From JAVBJV01 sp031546815 (lineage in GTDB: Bacteria; Pseudomonadota; Alphaproteobacteria; Acetobacterales; Acetobacteraceae), in NCBI GenBank assembly GCA_031546815.1, contig JAVBJV010000017.1, positions 1-64,000 of the forward strand: a DNA stretch of 64,000 bases, written 5' to 3'. The position numbers and the translations under genes were made by a program. The stretch's first letter is position 1. Each line of letters starts with the position of its first letter. This document shows, in pieces, positions 33,092 through 40,833 of this stretch. The notes under the pieces are model-generated. The model made no database searches, was not told the origin of the DNA, and saw nothing but the letters and a program-made list of their open reading frames with translations.

Positions 33092-33775
33092 ATGCTGGAA
33101 CGGTCTTTATCGCCCAAAGCACACGGCGACACCCGCGTTGTGCGGATCGGCATTCTGGGTGGGTCGTTCAATCCCGCCCATGCCGGGCATCGCCACGTGG
33201 CCGAGGTCGCGTTACGGGCGTTGCGGCTGGATCAGGTCTGGCTGATGGTCAGCCCCGGCAACCCGCTGAAGCCGGGGAACGGCATGGCGCCGTTTGCTGA
33301 ACGCCTGGCCTCGGCACAGGGGATCGCCGCGCCGCCGCGCATCATCGCTACCGATATCGAGGCTCAGTTCGGCACGCGGCTCAGCTGGCGCACCGTGCGG
33401 TTGCTGCGCCAGCGTTTTCCGCGCGTCAGCTTTGTGTTTCTGATCGGGGCGGATAACCTGCTCTCGCTGCATCGCTGGGCACGCTGGCGCGATATTGCGG
33501 CCTGCATGCCCATCGCCGTCATCCCCCGGCCGGGCTCCACGCAGCGGGCGTTATCGTCCGAGGCCGCATCCGTTTTGCGCCATTCCCGAAAGCCCGCTGC
33601 TCGGTTATGCTTGCACAAACCACCTTGTTGGACGTTTATTCCAGCTCGGACGTCTCATCTGTCTGCCACCGCCATCAGGGAATTACTGTCATTACGCGCT
33701 CGCCCACACCCGCCGCCAAGAAAACCGCAACCGCCAAGAAGGCCGCTGCCAAGAAAGTTGCCACCAAAAAGGTAG
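33092..33775 (+). CDS. nadD: Nicotinate-nucleotide adenylyltransferase
   Basis: A 227-residue enzyme that adenylates nicotinate mononucleotide in NAD synthesis. The nucleotidyltransferase motif IGILGGSFNPAHAGH is followed by the family's DQVWLMVSPGNPLK and VFLIGADNLLSLHRW; SATAIR near the C-terminus matches the ISSTxIR motif. Two starts are possible, 33065 and 33092. The later one is preferred because 33065 lies inside the repeat copy. The frame stays open to 33775 and therefore overlaps the start of the next gene by about 169 bases. The last 20 or so residues, rich in proline and arginine, may be a by-product of that overlap. Confidence 0.92.
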   Translation: MLERSLSPKAHGDTRVVRIGILGGSFNPAHAGHRHVAEVALRALRLDQVWLMVSPGNPLKPGNGMAPFAERLASAQGIAAPPRIIATDIEAQFGTRLSWRTVRLLRQRFPRVSFVFLIGADNLLSLHRWARWRDIAACMPIAVIPRPGSTQRALSSEAASVLRHSRKPAARLCLHKPPCWTFIPARTSHLSATAIRELLSLRARPHPPPRKPQPPRRPLPRKLPPKR

Positions 33776-34557
33776 CAACCGCAGCCGCCCCCAAGGCCAC
33801 GGCGACGGCCGCCGTGAAGAAGGCGCCCGCGAAGAAAGTGGTCGCCAAGAAGGCTTCGGCTGTAAAAGCCCCGGCCAAAACCGTCGCGAAGAAAGCAGTC
33901 GCGAAGAAGGTTGTCGCTAAAAAGGCCGTTGCCAAGACGACGACCGCCAAGACAGCGACCGCCAAGAAGGTCGTTGCCAAGAAAGCCGTCGCCAAAAAGG
34001 CAACCGCCGTAAAGGCCGCGCCCGCCAAGGCAGCACCGAAGACGGCTGCCAAGAAGACGGCGACCAAGGCCCCGGCCAAGACCGCCGCGAAGAAAGCCGC
34101 CCCCACCCGCGTGACCAAGACGCAGGTCGCCGCCGGCCCCGCGAAGAAAACAGCCTCCAAGACAGCGGCCAAGAAAACCGCTGCCAAAAAGGCCGCTCCC
34201 CAGCGCACGCCGAAGGAACTCTCGCGCCTCGAACAGCAGGTCGAGCTGATCGTCTCGAGCCTCGAGGACGACAAGGCCGAGAACGTCATCGTGCTGGATC
34301 TTGTGGGCCGCGCCAGCTTTGCCGACCGCATGATCATCGCGACCGGACTGGTGGATCGCCAGTTGCAGGCGATGGCCAATCACGTGGCCTCCAAGCTGAA
34401 GGACGCCGGGTTCGGCCGCACCAACATGGAGGGCCTTGGCGCATCGGACTGGGTGCTGATGGATGCGGGCGACGTGGTCGTGCATCTGTTCCTGGCCGAA
34501 GCGCGCGAGCAATACGCGCTCGAGAAGATGTGGGGCCCCGACAGCCCGACGGAGTAA
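33607..34557 (+). CDS. rsfS: Ribosomal silencing factor RsfS with long histone H1-like tail
   Basis: Residues about 205-310 form a RsfS/Iojap domain (ENVIVLDLVGRASFADRMII, GASDWVLMDAGDVVVHLF), which binds ribosomal protein uL14 and blocks subunit joining. Ahead of it are about 170 residues of near-pure Lys/Ala with AKK repeats, as in histone H1-type tails. RsfS is usually near 105-120 residues, so this is a large extension. The only in-frame ATG (33607) lies inside nadD, overlapping it by 169 bases. A later non-ATG start (ATT near 33694, or TTG at 33625) is possible, so the first 30 residues are uncertain. It is followed 6 bases later by rlmH, the normal neighbour. Confidence 0.88.
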   Translation: MLAQTTLLDVYSSSDVSSVCHRHQGITVITRSPTPAAKKTATAKKAAAKKVATKKVATAAAPKATATAAVKKAPAKKVVAKKASAVKAPAKTVAKKAVAKKVVAKKAVAKTTTAKTATAKKVVAKKAVAKKATAVKAAPAKAAPKTAAKKTATKAPAKTAAKKAAPTRVTKTQVAAGPAKKTASKTAAKKTAAKKAAPQRTPKELSRLEQQVELIVSSLEDDKAENVIVLDLVGRASFADRMIIATGLVDRQLQAMANHVASKLKDAGFGRTNMEGLGASDWVLMDAGDVVVHLFLAEAREQYALEKMWGPDSPTE

Positions 34558-34563
34558 TCCGTC

Positions 34564-35028
34564 GTGCTGGACTGGTCGATCGTTGCCATCGGGCGGTTCA
34601 AATCCGGCCCCGAGGAAGCGTTGTTCACCCATCACGCCGCGCGCTGCCGCCCGAAACTCGGGCTGCGGGAAATCCCCGAAGCGCGCGGCGCCCCCCCCGA
34701 GATCAAGCGCCGCGAGGCCGAGGCATTGCTGGCCGTCATCCCCGATGACGCGCTGGTAGTGGCGCTGGATCAGGGCGGGCAGACCCCCGGTAGCGAGGAT
34801 CTGGCCAAATTGCTCGACCGCTGGCAGCAGAGCGGCAAGAAGCTGCGTTTCGTCATCGGCGGTGCCGAAGGGCTGGACCGCAGCGTGCTGGACCGGGCTG
34901 CGGCCACGCTGTCGCTGGGCGCGATGACATGGCCGCATCTGCTGGTGCGCGGCATGCTGGCGGAACAGCTCTACCGCGCACAATCCATCTTGGCCGGACA
35001 TCCGTATCACCGGGCCGGAAGGCCCTAG
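34564..35028 (+). CDS. rlmH: 23S rRNA (pseudouridine1915-N3)-methyltransferase RlmH
   Basis: A GTG-started 154-residue SPOUT enzyme. The C-terminal AdoMet knot is clear: LRFVIGGAEGLD, LSLGAMTWPHLLVRGMLAEQLYRA and a final HPYHR. It methylates pseudouridine 1915 in helix 69 of 23S rRNA on the 70S ribosome. Immediately downstream of rsfS, as in most bacteria. The stop lies 11 bases from the convergent hydrolase gene stop, with no hairpin between. Confidence 0.96.
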   Translation: MLDWSIVAIGRFKSGPEEALFTHHAARCRPKLGLREIPEARGAPPEIKRREAEALLAVIPDDALVVALDQGGQTPGSEDLAKLLDRWQQSGKKLRFVIGGAEGLDRSVLDRAAATLSLGAMTWPHLLVRGMLAEQLYRAQSILAGHPYHRAGRP

Positions 35029-35039
35029 CCCGCAGGGTG

Positions 35040-35720
35040 TTACCCGCGCGCTGAGTCCAGCTGCTCGCCCTTGGTCACGACTTCCTGTGCCTTGGTGTGG
35101 CTCTCGATCAGCAGGCCATAGGTGGTGAAGACCTTCGTGTAGACCTCGGCCCATTCCTGCGCGTCCGGACGGTTCCAGGTTTTCTGGATCTCGGAGATCA
35201 CCGCCGCCGTGTCGATCGGGACCACACCGGCCTGCACCACACGCGCCAGAGTGATCTCCTCGGCCATCTTGGAATAGGTGCCCGACGCATCTACCACCGC
35301 GAACACCTTGTATCCGTCCTGAACCGCCGCAATCGCCGGGAACGCCATGCAGACGCTGGTGACGGTGCCCGCGATGATCAGCGTCTTGCGCCCGGTCGCC
35401 TTCACGGCGGCCACGAATTCCGGATTGTCCCAGGCGTTGATCTCGCCCTTGCGCGCCACATATTTGGCGTGCGGGGCATTGCCGTGGATCTCGGGAATCA
35501 GCGGCCCGTTCGGCCCCTGTGGCACCGATGCCGTGGTGATGACCGGCAGCTTGGCCAGCGTTGCCACCCGGGCCAGTGCCGAGGCGTGATTGCGCAGCAC
35601 CATCATCGGCATGTCGTCGACCACCTGGAACAGGCCGCTCTGATGGTCGATCAGCAGCATCACTGCGTCGTCCGCGTCGATGGTGGGCTTCTGGCCGTTG
35701 AAGTTTGCGGGAGTGCTCAT
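35040..35720 (-). CDS. Isochorismatase-like cysteine hydrolase (YcaC type)
   Basis: A 226-residue isochorismatase-family hydrolase. The likely triad is the Asp in VMLLIDHQSGLF (residues about 20-31), a central lysine, and the Cys in AGTVTSVCMAFPA. The pattern VFAVVDASGTYSKMAEE resembles YcaC-type hydrolases of unknown substrate. The ATG at 35720 is preceded by GGAGAAACATCC. It is the second gene of a unit with the pirin gene 38 bases upstream, both on the minus strand and divergent from the LysR regulator. Confidence 0.88.
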   Translation of the reverse strand: MSTPANFNGQKPTIDADDAVMLLIDHQSGLFQVVDDMPMMVLRNHASALARVATLAKLPVITTASVPQGPNGPLIPEIHGNAPHAKYVARKGEINAWDNPEFVAAVKATGRKTLIIAGTVTSVCMAFPAIAAVQDGYKVFAVVDASGTYSKMAEEITLARVVQAGVVPIDTAAVISEIQKTWNRPDAQEWAEVYTKVFTTYGLLIESHTKAQEVVTKGEQLDSARG

Positions 35721-35758
35721 GGATGTTTCTCCGGATGATTGTTGGTGTTGGGTCGTGT

Positions 35759-36625
35759 TCAGGCGGGGATGGTGCCGAATTTCCCGCTTTGAAAATCGGC
35801 CATCGCCTGGCGGATCTCGTCGGTCGTGTTCATGACGAAGGGGCCGCGCATGATGACAGGTTCGTCGATCGGCTCGCCACCGAGGATCAGCACGGATGCG
35901 TCCCCACTGGCCTCGATTTCGATGGCGCCGCCCGTGCGGTCGAACAGGACGAACTGGGCTTCGCGGGCAATCGCGTCGCCGTTGAACTGGACGGTGCCTT
36001 TCAGCACCATCACGACTGCCGTGTGTCCCTCGGGCAGGGTGAGCGACACCGTGCCGCCCTGCCCCAGCCGCACATCCCACACATCGATCGGCGTGAAGGT
36101 GCGGGCCGGGCCGCGAGCGCCTTCATACTCACCGGCGATAACCCGCAGCCGCCCAGCACCATCCGGCAGTTCGACCGACGGAATGTCGCGGTCGAGCAGC
36201 GTCTGGTAGCCAGCATCGGCGTTCTTGTCCTTCGCCGGCAGGTTCACCCATAACTGGACCATCTGCAGCGTGCCGCCCGTGCGGGTGAACGTTTCGGAAT
36301 GGAACTCGCGGTGCAGAATGCCGCTGGCCGCGGTCATCCACTGCACGTCGCCCGGGCCGATCGCGCCACCCTGGCCGGTGGAGTCGCGGTGCTCGACCTC
36401 GCCCTCGTAGACGATGGTCACCGTCTCGAACCCCCGATGCGGATGAGTGCCCACGCCACGCGGCTTGTCGGTGGGGGTGAATTCGGCGGGACCTGCGTAA
36501 TCCAGCAGCAGGAACGGGCTGACATGGTCGCCATGGCTGTCGTGCGAGAACATCGACCGGACGGGAAAACCGTCTCCCACCCAATGTCCGCGCGGGGCGC
36601 TGTAGACGCCGAGGATCTTTCTCAT
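35759..36625 (-). CDS. Pirin-family bicupin protein
   Basis: A 288-residue bicupin. The first cupin holds the metal-binding motif HPHRGFETVT with a further histidine and glutamate in HREFHSETF (about residues 62-124), followed by the second cupin. Pirins bind Fe and several act as quercetin 2,3-dioxygenases or redox sensors; no specific substrate can be read here. The ATG at 36625 is preceded by AGGAGAAACACC, and the same GGAGAAACA leader stands before the hydrolase gene, consistent with similar expression. The gene is divergent from the LysR regulator, which probably controls it. Confidence 0.92.
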   Translation of the reverse strand: MRKILGVYSAPRGHWVGDGFPVRSMFSHDSHGDHVSPFLLLDYAGPAEFTPTDKPRGVGTHPHRGFETVTIVYEGEVEHRDSTGQGGAIGPGDVQWMTAASGILHREFHSETFTRTGGTLQMVQLWVNLPAKDKNADAGYQTLLDRDIPSVELPDGAGRLRVIAGEYEGARGPARTFTPIDVWDVRLGQGGTVSLTLPEGHTAVVMVLKGTVQFNGDAIAREAQFVLFDRTGGAIEIEASGDASVLILGGEPIDEPVIMRGPFVMNTTDEIRQAMADFQSGKFGTIPA

Positions 36626-36681
36626 GGTGTTTCTCCTATCACTGGGCCTTGCGGCTGTTTGCGTTGGGAGGAACATAGGGA

Positions 36682-36739
36682 CAGGACAAATCTGGCAGAA
36701 GACACCGATATCGGGCATATATGTCCTGAAAACAGGACA
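36682..36739. promoter_or_regulatory. Likely LysR operator in divergent promoter
   Basis: A perfect inverted repeat TGTCCTG-aaaa-CAGGACA lies at 36722-36739, with a third half-site CAGGACA at 36682-36688. It sits between the pirin start (36625) and the LysR start (36746), next to the regulator's ribosome binding site, as an autoregulatory operator would. Confidence 0.6.
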
Positions 36740-36745
36740 ATGCCG

Positions 36746-37672
36746 ATGCCCATGCAAGACCTGAACGACCTGCGTTTCTTTGCCAAGGTGGTGGAGCAGA
36801 ACGGTTTTTCCGCCGCCGCCCGGAAGCTGGGCATGCCGCGGTCGCGGCTGAGCCGGCGAATCGGGCTGCTGGAAGAACGCCTCGGCGTGCGGCTGATCCA
36901 CCGCTCAACAAGGCGTTTCGCGGTGACCGAGATCGGGCGCGAATATTACCAGCACTGCGTCGCCATGACGGTCGAGGCCGAGGCCGCGCAGGAGACCATC
37001 GAACGGATGCGGTCCGAGCCGCAGGGCGTTGTGCGGGTCAGCTGCCCGTCCTCGATCATCTATTTCCATCTGGGCGAGATGATCGCCCGCTTCATGGAGC
37101 ACTGCCCGAAAGTCGCGGTTTTGCTGGAAAGCACCAACCGCCAGGTCGATGTGATCCGCGAAGGGTTCGACCTTGCCATCCGCGTCCGCTTCCCGCCGCT
37201 GGAGGACAGCGATCTGGTGATCCGCAAGCTGGCCGACAGCCCGCAGCGTCTGGTTGCCAGCCCGTCGGTGGTACAGGCGTTTGCGCGGCCGCTGGTCCCG
37301 GCGGATCTGGCGGTGCTGCCCAGCCTGGCGTGGGACCCGGCCCGGCAGGAACACGAATGGTGCCTGCACGGCCCCGATGGCGCGACGGCGACCGTTCGCC
37401 ACACGCCGCGCTTCGTGACCGAGGACATGGTGGCGCTTCGGCTCGCCGCGCTGCGGGGCGTGGGTGTCTGCCAGTTCCCGACTTTCGTCGTGGACGAGGA
37501 TCTGCGCGCCGGGCGGTTGGTCGACCTGCTGCCCGACTGGGCACCCCGCGCAGGCATCATCCAGGCGGCGTTCCCATCTCGCCGGGGGGTGCTGCCGTCG
37601 GTGCGGGCGCTGCTGGAATTCCTCGCCAGCCAGCACGCGGCATTGCAGATCAAACTAAGAGCCCAAGGCTGA
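36746..37672 (+). CDS. LysR-family transcriptional regulator
   Basis: A 308-residue regulator. The N-terminal winged helix-turn-helix (about 3-62) reads LRFFAKVVEQNGFSAAARKL and ends RLIHRSTRRFAVTEIG, followed by an effector-binding domain. Three ATGs are close together (36740, 36746, 36752); AGGA at 36734-36737 is spaced best for 36746. It is divergent from the pirin-hydrolase pair and very likely regulates it through the inverted repeat at 36722-36739. The effector is unknown. LysR proteins beside pirins are common in proteobacteria. Confidence 0.92.
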   Translation: MPMQDLNDLRFFAKVVEQNGFSAAARKLGMPRSRLSRRIGLLEERLGVRLIHRSTRRFAVTEIGREYYQHCVAMTVEAEAAQETIERMRSEPQGVVRVSCPSSIIYFHLGEMIARFMEHCPKVAVLLESTNRQVDVIREGFDLAIRVRFPPLEDSDLVIRKLADSPQRLVASPSVVQAFARPLVPADLAVLPSLAWDPARQEHEWCLHGPDGATATVRHTPRFVTEDMVALRLAALRGVGVCQFPTFVVDEDLRAGRLVDLLPDWAPRAGIIQAAFPSRRGVLPSVRALLEFLASQHAALQIKLRAQG

Positions 37673-37806
37673 CGACTATTCTATCCTATTTCTCTAATAG
37701 CTGAATGATGCAGCAGGAAAGCTAATATCCGTCCCTTTTCATTGTATTGATTGAGCATCACAATTAATGGTTGAGAGTTTGCTAATCAAATTTGGGAAAA
37801 GATAGA

Positions 37807-38685
37807 ATGAACGGCTCCGAATTAATTCAAGCTTTGGAGAAAAAATTCCAAGTTAAAGGCCCTAATGCTCTAGCAAAAAAGCTTGGATTAAGCCCCCAAA
37901 CAATAAATAATTGGCAAAAACACAAGAAATTACCTCCTTCTGCTATTGTTAATGCATGGGAAAAATCCCACAAAGTCGCTGAAGCAGAATCAAAGCGAAC
38001 TTCTATTAAGCAAGTGCAGTTAATTTACGCCCTAAGAAAAAAATTCAACGCTAAAAACTCAACTGAATTAGCTAAAAAACTTGGATTAACCCTCCAAACA
38101 ATAATTAATTGGCAAAAGCGGGAGGATATTCATCTTTCAGCTATTGTTAACGCATGGGAAAAGTCTCATAAAACCGCTATATCAGAAGCATTACATAACA
38201 CAATTAAGCCAATCGTAGAATTTTATGCAATAAATCGCTGTAAATCAAAACAAAATGCAAAATTTGAACTATTTGAAACAAATAAATCTGAAACAAAATA
38301 TTTAACTGGTCTACGGGAAATTTTGTCTAAAAGTCATGGTGTATATATTTTTTATGATTCCAGCGGGCAGGCATTGTATGCGGGAAAAGCCCAAAAGCAG
38401 CCCCTTTGGAAAGAGATGAATCTCGCCTTTAATCGCGACCGGGCTGTGCAAAAAATAAAACTCACCAAACACCCCGCGCGAAATCAAGCATTTAAAATGG
38501 GGTCTGATCAAATAAGGCAGCCCAAAGAGACACAGCTCGATCTTTCTAAATTAGCTTATTATTTCAGCGCTTATGCCGTCGGAGACAAAATGATTGGAGA
38601 TCTTGAAGCCCTGCTCGTTAGGGGCTTCGCAAATGACTTACTTAATAAGAAAATGGAGAAATTTGCTCACATGAATGGCAAATAA
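37807..38685 (+). CDS. Tandem helix-turn-helix plus GIY-YIG-like protein, AT-rich
   Basis: A 292-residue protein whose DNA is far richer in A/T than its neighbours. Residues about 5-56 and 70-122 are two copies of the same unit (LAKKLGLSPQTINNWQK and LAKKLGLTLQTIINWQK, each ending SAIVNAWEKSHK), a Cro/XRE-like helix-turn-helix. Residues about 178-290 look like a GIY-YIG fold: G178-V-Y-I-F-Y ... L-Y191-A-G193-K, arginines near 210-212, and a late GDLEALLVRGF with LLNKK. The first unit is also duplicated at DNA level, so the doubling is recent. It stands alone between the LysR gene and the convergent nfu gene. Possible roles: restriction or mobile-element nuclease, or a DNA-binding regulator. 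Probably transferred. Confidence 0.75.
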   Translation: MNGSELIQALEKKFQVKGPNALAKKLGLSPQTINNWQKHKKLPPSAIVNAWEKSHKVAEAESKRTSIKQVQLIYALRKKFNAKNSTELAKKLGLTLQTIINWQKREDIHLSAIVNAWEKSHKTAISEALHNTIKPIVEFYAINRCKSKQNAKFELFETNKSETKYLTGLREILSKSHGVYIFYDSSGQALYAGKAQKQPLWKEMNLAFNRDRAVQKIKLTKHPARNQAFKMGSDQIRQPKETQLDLSKLAYYFSAYAVGDKMIGDLEALLVRGFANDLLNKKMEKFAHMNGK

Positions 38686-38713
38686 GCCTTCTGGTAGAAC
38701 GCCCGTAAACAAA

Positions 38714-38741
38714 ACAGGCGCTGCCCGCAGACAGCGCCTGT
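38714..38741 (-). terminator. Rho-independent terminator of the NfuA-like gene
   Basis: A 10-bp stem (acaggcgctg 38714-38723 with cagcgcctgt 38732-38741) and 8-base loop; on the minus strand it is followed by TTTGTTTA. It lies 24 bases after the NfuA-like stop. Confidence 0.8.
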
Positions 38742-38765
38742 CAAAATCCTGATGCGGCGGAAGCT

Positions 38766-39326
38766 TTACGCTTCCACCTGCTCCACCGCGATCACTTCCG
38801 GCACGTAGTGGCGCAGCATGTTTTCGATCCCGTGCTTCAGCGTCGCGCCCGAGGACGGGCAGCCAGAGCACGCACCCTGCATATGCAGCTTCACGATCCC
38901 GTCGCGGAACCCGCGGAACACGATGTCGCCGCCGTCGCCCGCCACGGCCGGACGCACGCGAGTGTCCAGCAGTTCCTTGATCATGCCCACGACCTCGGCA
39001 TCGGCCGGGTCCACGTCTTCATCAGCCGCGCTGTCGTGCGCGTCGCTCACCACGGGGCGGCCGGCCAGGAAATGTTCCATGATCGCGCCCAACACCTGCG
39101 GCTTCAGGCTGGGCCAGTCCAGTTCGTCCGACTTGGTGACGGTGACGAAATCTGCCCCCAGAAACACGCGCGCCACACCCGGCAGCGCAAACAGCGTCAG
39201 TGCCAGGGGCGAGTTACCCGCAGCCGCTTCCGTCGCGAAGTCGGCAGTGCCCGACGGCATCACCGTGCGCCCGGGCAGAAACTTCAACGTGGCGGGATTT
39301 GGCGTCCCTTCGGTTTCAATAAACAT
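38766..39326 (-). CDS. NfuA/NifU-type Fe-S scaffold protein
   Basis: A 186-residue protein with an N-terminal Nfu_N domain (MFIETEGTPNPATLKFLPGR) and a C-terminal NifU domain with RPAVAGDGGDIVF and the cluster-binding GACSGCPSS (C-x-x-C). Such proteins bind a 4Fe-4S cluster in a dimer and pass it to targets. The ATG at 39326 is preceded by AGGAG. It lies downstream of a repeat copy and of the universal stress gene on the same strand, and ends at a strong terminator. Confidence 0.93.
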   Translation of the reverse strand: MFIETEGTPNPATLKFLPGRTVMPSGTADFATEAAAGNSPLALTLFALPGVARVFLGADFVTVTKSDELDWPSLKPQVLGAIMEHFLAGRPVVSDAHDSAADEDVDPADAEVVGMIKELLDTRVRPAVAGDGGDIVFRGFRDGIVKLHMQGACSGCPSSGATLKHGIENMLRHYVPEVIAVEQVEA

Positions 39327-39526
39327 TGCCTGACTCCTGTAACGAACGGCGCGAGCCGTATGTGGACTACATCGGTCCTGATGCGGGAAAACGCAAGCCC
39401 TCTCTGCACAAAGCAGCCAGTACGTAACAACACAGCCGATAACGGGGGAAAACCACATCGTATACGTTCATGTCGCCGCCGATCTGATCGCCAGTCGCAC
39501 GATGACCTGTCCCGGGTGGTGCGGAT

Positions 39527-39586
39527 CGAGAACCGTCGCGCAGCGGACGTTTGTTCGTGAACCGCCAGACGGCCGCCAGGGCGCAT
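39527..39586 (+). repeat. Dispersed repeat, copy C (truncated)
   Basis: Matches copy B over its right part, with 7 mismatches in about 54 aligned bases and an exact 20-base deletion after the core (between TTGTTCGTGA and ACCGCCAGAC). The 5' part of the repeat is not recognisable. It lies in the 277-base gap between the nfu and universal stress genes; no other feature was seen there. Confidence 0.7.
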
Positions 39587-39603
39587 TTACGGGCAGGTCA
39601 GGG

Positions 39604-40098
39604 TCAGGTTACTCGGTCCAGGTCTTCATCCGTCATCGCGCCTGGAACGATGGTCATCGGGATGCGCATCTTGCCGGACGAACGCCCGGCCAGCGCGGTG
39701 ATCAGCGGGCCGGGGCCGGATGTGTCGGTGGAGGACGCCAGCACCAGAATGGAAATGCGCGGGTCCTCAGCCAGCAGGGCCAGAAGTTCATCGCGAGGAT
39801 TGCCCTCGCGCACGATCAGGATGGGCATCACGCCGGTCAGTTCGATCACCTGTCCGCCCATGCCGTTCAGCAGTTGTTCGGCGTTTTCGCGCTGTTCGGC
39901 GCGCATCATGTCGGCGATGCTGCCCCATTCGGCGCCTTCCACCGGCTCCATCACCCGCAGGATCGCCACGCGCCCGCCAGATTTGCGCACCCGAAGGCTG
40001 GCGTAACGCAGCGCCACTGCGGCTTCGGGGGCGTCGTCGGCCACCACCAGGAAAACGCGATCCTTGCGAACGGCCTGTTCTTCCGCGGTCAGGTTCAT
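39604..40098 (-). CDS. Universal stress protein
   Basis: A 164-residue UspA-fold protein. It begins with the strand DRVFLVVADDAPEAAVALRYA, has a G-x-V-x-IL strand and ends with GKMRIPMTIVPGAM, where family members close the nucleotide-binding core; the classical ATP motif G-x2-G-x9-G is only partly kept (SSTDTSGPGPL). It stands 21 bases after the TIGR02186 gene on the same strand. Function and ligand unknown. Confidence 0.85.
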   Translation of the reverse strand: MNLTAEEQAVRKDRVFLVVADDAPEAAVALRYASLRVRKSGGRVAILRVMEPVEGAEWGSIADMMRAEQRENAEQLLNGMGGQVIELTGVMPILIVREGNPRDELLALLAEDPRISILVLASSTDTSGPGPLITALAGRSSGKMRIPMTIVPGAMTDEDLDRVT

Positions 40099-40119
40099 CG
40101 TGGTGCTTCCCTATATTTT

Positions 40120-40833
40120 TTATGTGCGCCGGAACAGGAACGCGCCCAGCCAACCGGCCAACCCTGCCAGAACGATACAACCCAGCCCATACCACGCGGG
40201 CTGCTGACGCGCGACCTGGTTGATGCGTGCCGCAAACCCGGCATGGCGGATCGACAGGGGCAGCTCCTGTCGCGCGACGATGCGGCCCTCGCGCACCAGC
40301 ATCACCTCGACCCGGTATTCCCCGGCGGTGACGGTGGCCGGAAAGGCGACCCGCGTATGGAACAGCCGGTCGCCGACCATCGTGATCTGCGCCGTATCGT
40401 TGTATAAATGGCCTTCCTGACGCAACCGCACCAGCGCCTGCCGGAACGCCGGGTCCTGCGACCCGCGCGAGAGCAGCGGCAGCATGTCGATCCCCGCCGT
40501 CGCGCCACGCCGTTCGTCGGCGTTCATGAAATCGGCGGGCGGACGCGTGGCGGCCATGGCGTAAAAACCCGGCAGGCTGGCGAAGCGCGCCGAATCGCCG
40601 TTGATCCATACCCCCAGCACCCGCACCTTCTTGCGCACCACCGTGGGCTGCGGCACGCCGCGCGCGATCACCACGATGTCGCCTGGCCCGTCGATGGCGC
40701 CGAACACCAGCACGCTCTCGCCCGAGAACGCGGTGGAAATGTGGATGCTGTCCTGCCCCAGCTCGGCCACCAGCGGCTGCGCCAGTGCGGGCCAGATGCT
40801 CAGGGTCAGCAGCAGGGCGATGATGCGTGCCAT
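40120..40833 (-). CDS. TIGR02186-family membrane-anchored protein
   Basis: A 237-residue protein with a signal peptide (1-19), a periplasmic beta-rich body (SIHISTAFSGESVLVFGAID is the family's opening) and a C-terminal transmembrane helix (GLGCIVLAGLAGWLGAF). This is TIGR02186, which has no known function but typically accompanies TauE-type transporters. Started at ATG 40833, overlapping the TauE stop by one base; a GTG one codon earlier is also possible. Probably a periplasmic accessory of the transporter. Confidence 0.9.
   Translation of the reverse strand: MARIIALLLTLSIWPALAQPLVAELGQDSIHISTAFSGESVLVFGAIDGPGDIVVIARGVPQPTVVRKKVRVLGVWINGDSARFASLPGFYAMAATRPPADFMNADERRGATAGIDMLPLLSRGSQDPAFRQALVRLRQEGHLYNDTAQITMVGDRLFHTRVAFPATVTAGEYRVEVMLVREGRIVARQELPLSIRHAGFAARINQVARQQPAWYGLGCIVLAGLAGWLGAFLFRRT

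Noticed and set aside
33655..35154. A 499-codon glycine/leucine-rich frame antisense to rsfS and rlmH
   Set aside because: Its low-complexity sequence is the complement of the Lys/Ala repeats; the plus-strand genes are well supported.
39284..39586. A 100-codon frame on the minus strand between the nfu and stress genes
   Set aside because: It overlaps the nfu start and the truncated repeat, without domain or ribosome binding site.
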